Origin: Bacillota bacterium
GTDB lineage: Bacteria > Bacillota > Clostridia > Lachnospirales > Lachnospiraceae
Direction: 5' to 3'
Assembly: GCA_023436225.1 (NCBI GenBank)
Contig: JAEZKA010000043.1
Location: 1-11,090, forward strand
DNA length: 11,090 nt
In this document: one piece after another, positions 5,752 to 11,090 of the stretch
How positions within the stretch are numbered: the stretch's first letter is position 1
How the letters are laid out: every line of letters begins with the position of its first letter
Made by a program: the position numbers and the translations under genes
The notes under the pieces: generated by a model
Databases searched by the model: none
Told to the model about the DNA's origin: nothing
The model's input: only the letters and a program-made list of their open reading frames with translations

Positions 5752-7611
5752 TTGCCAAAGTTATTGGATAGCATTAATCAAGCGAATGATATTAAGAAAA
5801 TCAGGGAGCAGGATTATGATAAGCTTGCGGAGGAAATCCGCAGTTTTTTAATACAGAATATCAGTAAAACAGGTGGTCATCTGGCTTCTAATCTTGGTGT
5901 AGTGGAACTGACCATGGCTCTGCATCTATTCTTAGGCTTTCCACAGGATAAACTGGTGTGGGATGTTGGTCATCAGGCGTATATTCATAAGCTGCTGACC
6001 GGAAGAAAGGATTTATTCTCTACGCTTCGTCAGATTGATGGATTAAGCGGATTTCCTAAGATGGAGGAGAGTGTGTGTGATTCCTTCGATACTGGACATA
6101 GCTCGACTGCTATCTCTGCTGCCCTTGGTCTGGTTAAGGCGAGAGATTTAAGTCGTGAGAATCATAAGGTGGTCGCAGTTCTTGGTGACGGAGCACTGAC
6201 TGGAGGAATGGCTTTTGAAGCCATTAATAATGCCGGAAGATTAAAGACGAACTTTATCATCGTGTTAAATGATAATAATATGTCCATTTCGGAAAATGTA
6301 GGAGGCATGGCAAACTATCTTGCCAAGCTTCGAACCAATTCAAAATATACAGGCTTTAAAGAAAATATGGAAAATACTCTGAATCTGATGCCCGGAGTAG
6401 GTAAGATAATTGTTGATAAGCTGAAGCGTTCCAAGGATGCTGTGAAATACTTTATGTTACCTAGCATGTTCTTTGAGGACATGGGCCTAACCTATATCGG
6501 ACCGATTGACGGACATAATATCGCGTCCATGAGGAATGCCTTTGAAGCAGCATCAAGAGCAAAAAAAGCAGTAGTCGTTCATGTGATTACTAAAAAGGGT
6601 ATGGGGTATCAATTAGCTGAGAAATATCCTACTAAGTTTCATAGTGTGGATTCTTTTGATGTTAGAAGCGGGAAGCCATTACGTGAGGAGAAGAGTATCT
6701 CCTATACGAAGGTATTTTCCGATGCCATGCTGAACCTGGCGAAAGAGAATGACAAGGTCGTAGCAATAACTGCGGCTATGCCCTTCGGTACAGGATTGGC
6801 TGATTTTATGAAGCAGTATCCGGATCGTTTCTTTGATGTGGGAATAGCAGAGGAGCATGCTGTTACCTTTGCAGCCGGTCTTGCGATGGGAGGCTATAGG
6901 CCTGTTGTAGCTATATATTCTACCTTTTTGCAGAGAGCCTACGATCAGATTATTCATGATGTCTGTATCAATCATCTTCCGGTTGTCTTTGCAATCGACC
7001 GCGCCGGAATTACAGGTAGAGATGGAAAGACCCATCAGGGTACCTTTGACCTATCATTCTTGTCCCATATCCCGAATCTGGTTGTTATGGCTCCAAAGAA
7101 TCGTTATGAGCTGGAAGAAATGCTGCGCTATAGCGTCTCCTATAACGGCCCGGTTGCGATCCGTTATCCGAAAGGTGACGCATATCTGAACTTACAGGAA
7201 TATCACGCACCCATTGAGCTGGGCTGTAGTGAGCTTATTGAAGAAGGCGCTGACTTAGCAATTCTTGCAGTAGGCAGTATGGTAAAGACCGGTGTGGAGG
7301 TCATGGAACTGTTAAAGCTGCAGGGGAAAAAGGCAACCTTAGTCAATGTACGGTTTGTATCCCCGATGGATACTAAGATACTCGATAAGCTATCAGAAGG
7401 ACATAAGTTGTTTGTTACATTGGAGGAGAATGTGAAGAGCGGCGGGTATGGCCAAAAGGTATCGGATTATCTTTGCGAAACAAGGAAGCAGGATATCCAG
7501 CTAATTAATATTTCTGTACCGGATCTATTCATTGAGCATGGTGGAGTGAGTGAGCTTCATAAGCGTTTCGGTTTGGATGCCCAGAGTATTGTTGATCGGA
7601 TTTATATGTAA
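5752..7611 (+). CDS. dxs: 1-deoxy-D-xylulose-5-phosphate synthase
   Basis: Dxs condenses pyruvate and glyceraldehyde 3-phosphate, using thiamine diphosphate and Mg2+, to make DXP, the first step of the MEP isoprenoid pathway and a precursor for thiamine and pyridoxal. The 619 residues cover the full three-domain enzyme. Seen are GGHLASNLGVVELT (His43), VGHQAYIHKLLTGR (His74), SFDTGHSSTAIS (111-122), the thiamine-diphosphate motif GDGALTGG (145-152) with LNDNNMSIS (172-180), KFHSVD (His297), the catalytic-Glu motif GIAEEHAVTFAAG (Glu367), and DRAGITGRDGKTHQG (416-430). The start is TTG, an uncommon codon; GAGGTG (5739-5744) is suitably placed and the first in-frame ATG lies well inside the conserved region. 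It follows ispA by 116 bp, placing an early and a late isoprenoid gene side by side. The leader may control translation. Confidence 0.98.
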   Translation: MPKLLDSINQANDIKKIREQDYDKLAEEIRSFLIQNISKTGGHLASNLGVVELTMALHLFLGFPQDKLVWDVGHQAYIHKLLTGRKDLFSTLRQIDGLSGFPKMEESVCDSFDTGHSSTAISAALGLVKARDLSRENHKVVAVLGDGALTGGMAFEAINNAGRLKTNFIIVLNDNNMSISENVGGMANYLAKLRTNSKYTGFKENMENTLNLMPGVGKIIVDKLKRSKDAVKYFMLPSMFFEDMGLTYIGPIDGHNIASMRNAFEAASRAKKAVVVHVITKKGMGYQLAEKYPTKFHSVDSFDVRSGKPLREEKSISYTKVFSDAMLNLAKENDKVVAITAAMPFGTGLADFMKQYPDRFFDVGIAEEHAVTFAAGLAMGGYRPVVAIYSTFLQRAYDQIIHDVCINHLPVVFAIDRAGITGRDGKTHQGTFDLSFLSHIPNLVVMAPKNRYELEEMLRYSVSYNGPVAIRYPKGDAYLNLQEYHAPIELGCSELIEEGADLAILAVGSMVKTGVEVMELLKLQGKKATLVNVRFVSPMDTKILDKLSEGHKLFVTLEENVKSGGYGQKVSDYLCETRKQDIQLINISVPDLFIEHGGVSELHKRFGLDAQSIVDRIYM

Positions 7612-7660
7612 AACTGCCTCAATAGGGAGGTTTGGTGTAAATTATAAAGCAATTCGCACG

Positions 7661-7707
7661 GGAAGAAGCTGTGTTCTTCCAGGTTTTGCGCTGCATTGAA
7701 GATGCAG
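7661..7707 (+). promoter_or_regulatory. Two tandem perfect hairpins directly before tlyA
   Basis: GGAAGAA (7661-7667) pairs with TTCTTCC (7674-7680) around a 6-nt loop, and CTGCAT (7691-7696) pairs with ATGCAG (7702-7707) around a 5-nt loop. The second ends 3 nt before the tlyA ribosome binding site. The first is followed by AGGTTTT, too weak to be called a terminator. Their function is unknown; mRNA stability or control of tlyA translation are possible. Confidence 0.45.
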
Positions 7708-7721
7708 AATGGAGGTTTGTA

Positions 7722-8555
7722 GTGAAGGAACGTTTGGATATACTAATGGTGAATCGTAATTTGGCCGAATCAAGGGAAAAAGCAAAAGCAATCATTATGT
7801 CCGGCAACGTATTTGTTGATGGGCAAAGAGAAGATAAAGCCGGAAGCACTTTTCCTGAGGAGGTTAACATCGAGGTAAAAGGGAATCCATTAAAATACGT
7901 CAGTAGAGGCGGACTCAAATTAGAGAAGGCGATGGCACAGTACGGACTCATACTGGAAGGTAAGATCTGTATGGATGTGGGTTCTTCTACAGGAGGATTT
8001 ACTGATTGTATGCTGCAAAATGGTGCAGTCAAGGTATTTGCTGTAGATGTTGGAACGAATCAGCTGGCTTGGAAGCTTAGACAGGATCCACGAGTCGTTT
8101 CGATGGAGAAGACCAATATCCGTTACCTTACCTCTGACCAGCTGCAGGCAGAGATTGCTTTTGCCTCAATTGATGTTTCCTTTATTTCCTTGACGAAAGT
8201 ACTTCAGCCAGTCCGTGATTTGTTAAGTGCGGAAGGTGAGATTGTATGTTTAATTAAGCCCCAGTTTGAAGCTGGCAGAGAGAAGGTTGGGAAGAAAGGC
8301 GTCGTCCGTGACCAGAAGGTTCATGAGGAAGTCATCAAACTTGTCAGCACCTATGCTTCTTCTATTGGTTTTGAATGTCTGAATCTTGATTTCTCACCGA
8401 TTAAGGGGCCGGAAGGTAACATTGAATATTTATTATATCTAAAGAAATTGAAGTATGACGAAAATAGAAACGAATATCCGGCTGGAGTATCAATCTCTCA
8501 TGATATAATAACAAAAGTTGTAAATCGAGCGCATGGAGAGCTGTCCGAGAGCTAA
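7722..8555 (+). CDS. tlyA: TlyA family rRNA 2'-O-methyltransferase (YqxC-like)
   Basis: TlyA enzymes use S-adenosylmethionine to 2'-O-methylate cytidines of 16S and, in some lineages, 23S rRNA; in mycobacteria this confers capreomycin sensitivity. The 277-residue product has an N-terminal S4 RNA-binding domain (about 3-62; RLDILMVNRNLAESREKAK) and an FtsJ-like methyltransferase domain. Seen are the SRGGLKLEKA linker (61-70, Lys66), the SAM motif DVGSSTGGF (85-93), VDVGTNQLAW, IDVSFISL (Asp151), LIKPQFEAGREKVGKKGVVRD (Lys179) and GNIEY (Glu235). This preserves the K-D-K-E pattern of active members. I chose GTG 7722, 6 nt after TGGAGG (7710-7715). The frame extends upstream to 7671, but those 17 residues precede the conserved start MKERLD. 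Substrate nucleotides cannot be read from the sequence. Older annotations call such proteins haemolysins, which is probably misleading. Confidence 0.94.
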   Translation: MKERLDILMVNRNLAESREKAKAIIMSGNVFVDGQREDKAGSTFPEEVNIEVKGNPLKYVSRGGLKLEKAMAQYGLILEGKICMDVGSSTGGFTDCMLQNGAVKVFAVDVGTNQLAWKLRQDPRVVSMEKTNIRYLTSDQLQAEIAFASIDVSFISLTKVLQPVRDLLSAEGEIVCLIKPQFEAGREKVGKKGVVRDQKVHEEVIKLVSTYASSIGFECLNLDFSPIKGPEGNIEYLLYLKKLKYDENRNEYPAGVSISHDIITKVVNRAHGELSES

Positions 8556-8612
8556 TACTAAATAAAAGTTCCGAATATTTATTAAATTGTTCTTAAAATT
8601 ATGCATAATATA

Positions 8613-8641
8613 TTGAAATTCATGGTATTCTGTGATAGACT
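8613..8641 (+). promoter_or_regulatory. Candidate sigma-A promoter for nadK-argR
   Basis: TTGAAA (8613-8618) and TAGACT (8636-8641) have a 17-nt spacer, in the AT-rich 131-bp gap between tlyA and nadK. The -35 box is good, the -10 box moderate (four of six). It would give nadK a leader of about 40 nt and could also drive argR. Confidence 0.45.
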
Positions 8642-8649
8642 TTTATCGT

Positions 8650-8667
8650 ATGAATCATAGTATTCAT
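8650..8667. promoter_or_regulatory. Perfect ATGAAT/ATTCAT palindrome before nadK
   Basis: ATGAAT (8650-8655), a 6-nt centre, and ATTCAT (8662-8667) form a perfect dyad ending 3 nt before the ribosome binding site of nadK (AGGAG, 8670-8674). The half-sites TGAAT/ATTCA are those of the ARG box bound by ArgR, and argR is the next gene but one. The centre is 2 nt longer than the usual 4 nt, so ArgR binding is only a possibility. Confidence 0.35.
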
Positions 8668-8686
8668 TTAGGAGAGTAGCAATTCG

Positions 8687-9556
8687 ATGGACAAATTTTT
8701 GATTATAACCAATAAAGAGAAGGATACGGATCTGCGTGTCACGACAAGGATTGTTACTTATATAGAACAGGCAGGCAGGAAGGCCTTTCTGTCAAGGGTA
8801 TCTTCTGTACAGGAGGATGCTGGTCCGGTTACTATTCCTGAGGATATTGATTGTGCTATCGTACTGGGGGGAGATGGGACAATCATACAGACCGCAAATG
8901 ATCTGATGACTTACAACATACCGATTCTGGGAGTGAACATGGGAACCTTAGGCTTTTTAGCAGAGATTGAGGAGCACCACGTTCCAGAAGCACTAGAGAG
9001 ATTATTTCAAGACGATTACCATATTGAGAATAGAATTATGATTGATGCCAATGTAATTCATGCTTCAAAACATCTGCAGATCCCGGAACATACGATGGGC
9101 TATGCACTCAATGATGTTGTAATTGCCAGAAAAGGATTTTCAAGAATTATCAGTCTTGGGATTTACGTCAATGATGTCCTGGTTGATAATTTCCGGGGAG
9201 ATGGAGTGATTATATCGACACCGACCGGTTCAACGGCATATAATTTATCTGCCGGAGGTCCTATCGTTATGGCATCTGCCGGTGTTATGGTAATAACACC
9301 GATCTGCCCACATTCGTTAAGTCCAAGGAGTATTATAGTATCGGCTGAGGACACTATTAAGGTGGTTGTTGGCAAGAGTAAGAAGACACAGGAAGCAGAA
9401 GCAATTGTAACCTTCGACGGCAACAAAGTGATTGACCTGAGTACGGATGATGTTATCCTAATGAAGAAGGCTAAGTACAACACGAAATTAATCAAGCTGA
9501 ATAATACTGGAATCTATGAGATTCTCAGGTCCAAGCTTGGTAAAGACGGAGATTGA
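8687..9556 (+). CDS. nadK: NAD kinase
   Basis: NadK phosphorylates NAD+ at the 2'-hydroxyl of its adenosine ribose to make NADP+, in the cytoplasm. The 289-residue length is usual. Seen are VLGGDGTIIQTAND (59-72, with the GGDGT nucleotide motif and catalytic Asp63), GVNMGTLGFLAEIEE (82-96), ALNDVVIARKG (140-150), the conserved block DGVIISTPTGSTAYNLSAGG (172-191), and TPICPHSLSPRSII (204-217). The start ATG 8687 is preceded by AGGAGAG (8670-8676) at a somewhat long distance. argR begins 40 nt after the stop, so the two are likely co-transcribed. NadK between tlyA and argR is a common clostridial arrangement; Bacillus subtilis has its NAD kinase genes elsewhere. Confidence 0.97.
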   Translation: MDKFLIITNKEKDTDLRVTTRIVTYIEQAGRKAFLSRVSSVQEDAGPVTIPEDIDCAIVLGGDGTIIQTANDLMTYNIPILGVNMGTLGFLAEIEEHHVPEALERLFQDDYHIENRIMIDANVIHASKHLQIPEHTMGYALNDVVIARKGFSRIISLGIYVNDVLVDNFRGDGVIISTPTGSTAYNLSAGGPIVMASAGVMVITPICPHSLSPRSIIVSAEDTIKVVVGKSKKTQEAEAIVTFDGNKVIDLSTDDVILMKKAKYNTKLIKLNNTGIYEILRSKLGKDGD

Positions 9557-9596
9557 GAAGCTAGTTACTATTATAAGAAAGGCACTGGGGAAGAGA

Positions 9597-10052
9597 ATGA
9601 AAATCAGCAGACAAAGCAAAATCATAGAATTGATTAATAAATATGATATTGAGACGCAGGAGGATCTGGCAGAGCGTCTTATGAAGGATGGTTACAATGT
9701 AACGCAGGCAACCGTATCCAGAGACATCAGAGAACTTAAACTCACAAAGGTGGCTGTCGATGGCGGAAGACAGAAATACATCGTTCTTCAGAAGTCCGAA
9801 CCGGGCATGAGTGAGAAATATACCCGAGTGCTTCGAGATGGTTTTGTATCCATGGATATGGCACAGAACATCATGGTAGTTAAGACCGTACCTGGCATGG
9901 CGATGGCGGTAGCGGCTGCGCTGGATGCATTGCAAATGAATAGTATTGTCGGCTGTATCGCAGGTGATGATACAGTAATGTGTGCCATCCGTACCACGGA
10001 AGAGACAGTTCAGGTTATGGAGAAGCTTAGTAAGTTAATAAATGCAGAATAA
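9597..10052 (+). CDS. argR: Arginine repressor ArgR/AhrC
   Basis: ArgR is a hexameric regulator that, with arginine as co-effector, represses arginine biosynthesis genes and in Bacillus activates catabolism. The 151-residue product is full length. Its N-terminal winged helix (about 1-70) includes TQEDLAERLMKDGYNVTQAT (20-39) and the recognition helix VSRDIRELKL (40-49). The C-terminal domain (about 80-151) carries VPGMAMAVAAALD and the arginine-binding loop GCIAGDDTVM (119-128, Asp124-Asp125). I chose ATG 9597, preceded by a G-rich stretch GGGGAAGAG. The frame is open back to ATG 9516 inside nadK, but those 27 residues have no family match. It ends the operon, ahead of a hairpin terminator. 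In related genomes recN commonly follows; here it does not. Confidence 0.96.
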   Translation: MKISRQSKIIELINKYDIETQEDLAERLMKDGYNVTQATVSRDIRELKLTKVAVDGGRQKYIVLQKSEPGMSEKYTRVLRDGFVSMDMAQNIMVVKTVPGMAMAVAAALDALQMNSIVGCIAGDDTVMCAIRTTEETVQVMEKLSKLINAE

Positions 10053-10081
10053 TTAAGAATATTGACTCTACAGAGTTTAGT

Positions 10082-10116
10082 CAGCCAGATTACCAGTTAA
10101 TCTGGCTGTTGCTATT
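10082..10116 (+). terminator. Hairpin terminator after argR
   Basis: CAGCCAGATTA (10082-10092) and TAATCTGGCTG (10098-10108) are a perfect 11-bp stem with a 5-nt loop, 30 nt after the argR stop, followed by TTGCTATT. The stem is strong; the T tract is interrupted, so termination may be partial. A small ACTCT/AGAGT dyad (10065-10076) lies just before it. Confidence 0.75.
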
Positions 10117-10176
10117 CATTTCCCGGATAAATTTATGGTATCAGGTTGCTCTACAGGGGGATATCATAAATTTTAC

Positions 10177-10205
10177 TTGCCGAAGTTATCAAAGGATGAT
10201 AAAAT
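10177..10205 (+). promoter_or_regulatory. Candidate promoter of the yebC unit
   Basis: TTGCCG (10177-10182) and TAAAAT (10200-10205) are spaced by 17 nt and lie downstream of the argR terminator. The -10 box fits five of six positions, the -35 four of six. A short TTATCA/TGATAA hairpin (10186-10202) overlaps the spacer and the -10. An alternative is the extended -10 TGGCATAAT (10315-10323), which lacks a good -35. Confidence 0.45.
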
Positions 10206-10222
10206 ATTTAAGGTTATTCATG

Positions 10223-10257
10223 ACAATAGAAAGTTCGCAGAGCGTACTTTCTATTGT
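10223..10257 (+). other. Perfect 12-bp stem-loop in the yebC leader
   Basis: ACAATAGAAAGT (10223-10234) pairs without mismatch with ACTTTCTATTGT (10246-10257). Across one T-T mismatch the stem continues as CGC/GCG around a 3-nt loop. No T tract follows. If the promoter at 10177-10205 is real, the hairpin would start about 10 nt from the transcript 5' end, a place where hairpins often stabilise mRNA. Confidence 0.6.
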
Positions 10258-10271
10258 ATACAGTACAAGGA

Positions 10272-10361
10272 CCATATTAATTACAATTACGAATATGGAG
10301 TATAAAGCTCCTTTTGGCATAATAGTATTGGAACAGAAGAAGAACAATCCACTTTGGATTG
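10272..10361 (+). other. Further stem-loops in the yebC leader
   Basis: CCATATT (10272-10278) pairs with AATATGG (10292-10298) over a 13-nt loop, and CAATCCA (10345-10351) pairs perfectly with TGGATTG (10355-10361) over a 3-nt loop. The second ends 19 nt before the yebC ribosome binding site (AAGGAG, 10381-10386). The forward frame open from 10109 to 10372 has no ribosome binding site and runs through the hairpins and the terminator, so I see no gene in 10053-10393. Confidence 0.4.
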
Positions 10362-10393
10362 GACAAAAATAAAGAGGATTAAGGAGAATTAAG

Positions 10394-11090
10394 ATGTCAG
10401 GACATTCGAAATTTGCGAACATCAAACATAAAAAAGAGAAGAATGATTCGGTTAAAGGAAAGATCTTTACAAAGCTTGGACGTGAGATCGCAGTTGCCGT
10501 AAAGGAAGGCGGAGCCGATCCGAATGCGAACAGCCGCTTAAAGGATATTATCGCAAAGGCAAAATCCAATAATATGCCCAATGATACCATCGATCGCAGC
10601 ATCAAGAAGGCAGCAGGAGACGCAAATGCAGTGAATTACGAAGCAGTAACCTATGAGGGATATGGCCCTAACGGAACTGCAATCATCGTAGAGGCATTAA
10701 CCGATAATAAGAATAGAACTGCCGGCAATGTACGTAATGCCTTTACCAAGGGTAACGGCAACGTAGGTTCCATCGGCTGTGTATCCTTCATGTTTGATAA
10801 GAAAGGTCAGATTATCATTGATCGAGAAGAGTGTGATATGAAGGCAGATGATCTGATGATGCTGGCTTTGGATGCAGGAGCAGAGGATTTCGCAGAAGAA
10901 GAGGATAGCTTCGAGGTACTAACCAGCCCGGATGATTTTAGTGCGGTAAGAGAAGCACTGGAAAAGGCTGGCATCCCCATGGTTCAAGCAGATGTTACCA
11001 TGATTCCTCAGACCTGGGTTGAGCTTAAGGACGACCAGGACATCAAGATGATGAACAGAATCCTTGATTTACTGGATGAGGATGATGATG
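10394..11090 (+). CDS. yebC: YebC/PmpR family protein, 3' end cut by the window
   Basis: The visible 232 residues are nearly the whole protein (family length is about 240). The start MSGHSKFANIKHKKEKND is the family signature, followed by KGKIFTKLGREIAVAVKEGG, NNMPNDTIDRSIKKAAG, YEGYGPNGTAIIVEALTDN, NRTAGNVRNAFTKGNGN and CVSFMFDKKG. ATG 10394 lies 7 nt after AAGGAG. YebC proteins were long annotated as DNA-binding transcription regulators; more recent work assigns at least some members a role on the ribosome, easing translation of proline-rich stretches. Which applies here cannot be told from the sequence. The gene appears to have its own promoter and a structured leader of about 180 nt, separate from the argR unit. 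Confidence 0.95.
   Translation, partial: MSGHSKFANIKHKKEKNDSVKGKIFTKLGREIAVAVKEGGADPNANSRLKDIIAKAKSNNMPNDTIDRSIKKAAGDANAVNYEAVTYEGYGPNGTAIIVEALTDNKNRTAGNVRNAFTKGNGNVGSIGCVSFMFDKKGQIIIDREECDMKADDLMMLALDAGAEDFAEEEDSFEVLTSPDDFSAVREALEKAGIPMVQADVTMIPQTWVELKDDQDIKMMNRILDLLDEDDD

Noticed and set aside
9516..9596. Longer argR starting inside nadK
   Set aside because: The extra 27 residues precede the normal ArgR N-terminus and there is no ribosome binding site before 9516.
10109..10372. Forward open frame of 87 codons between argR and yebC
   Set aside because: It begins inside the argR terminator, has no ribosome binding site, runs through several stem-loops, and its translation resembles no protein I know.
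479..10605. Open frames on the minus strand (for example 802-1005, 1183-1497, 6679-7035, 7619-8032, 9163-9495)
   Set aside because: They lie antisense to well-identified genes, have low-complexity or unrecognisable products, and lack ribosome binding sites.
1..11090. CRISPR arrays, tRNA or rRNA genes, phage or defence genes
   Set aside because: I looked for regularly spaced repeats, tRNA-like cloverleafs and accessory genes on both strands and saw none; the protein-coding content is ordinary sporulation and housekeeping genes.

Overview
The window looks like chromosomal DNA of an anaerobic, endospore-forming Clostridia member, most likely a Lachnospiraceae relative. The evidence is the pair spoIIIAG-spoIIIAH, the moderately AT-rich composition with AT-rich spacers, strong AGGAGG-type ribosome binding sites with several GTG/TTG starts, and the gene order asp23-nusB-xseA-xseB-ispA-dxs-tlyA-nadK-argR. 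This order resembles the well-known Firmicutes block around spoIIIA, nusB, xseAB, ispA, dxs, tlyA and argR. The species assignment is inference. All convincing genes are on the + strand.

Layout: 1-1477 is the end of the spoIIIA operon (a possible last few codons of spoIIIAF, then spoIIIAG and spoIIIAH), closed by a rho-independent terminator at 1551-1596. A sigma-A-like promoter (1669-1706) then serves asp23. Between asp23 and nusB lies a 213-bp nearly complete palindrome (2212-2424) with matching GGCTGTCGCAAAA ends, which looks like a MITE-type insertion. After nusB a 300-bp gene-free stretch (2873-3172) holds nested direct and inverted repeats; in Bacillus subtilis folD occupies this position. 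xseA, xseB and ispA follow (xseB and ispA overlap), then dxs (TTG start), tlyA, nadK and argR, closed by a hairpin at 10082-10108. A separate transcription unit then begins for a YebC-family gene that runs off the window; its leader holds several stem-loops.

How the genes relate: SpoIIIAG and SpoIIIAH build the mother-cell side of the feeding-tube channel of sporulation. NusB acts in rRNA antitermination. XseA and XseB are the two subunits of exonuclease VII. Dxs and IspA supply isoprenoid precursors and farnesyl diphosphate. TlyA is an rRNA methyltransferase, NadK makes NADP, and ArgR controls arginine genes. They share a chromosomal neighbourhood and probably some transcripts, not one pathway.

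I found no CRISPR array, phage, toxin-antitoxin, defence locus or gene of unknown family, so I do not claim a new protein system. The unexplained material is in the non-coding DNA: the palindromic element, the nusB-xseA repeat cluster, a possible Shine-Dalgarno-sequestering switch before dxs, and the structured leaders of xseB, tlyA, nadK and yebC. One protein-level oddity is a very long acidic linker in SpoIIIAH.
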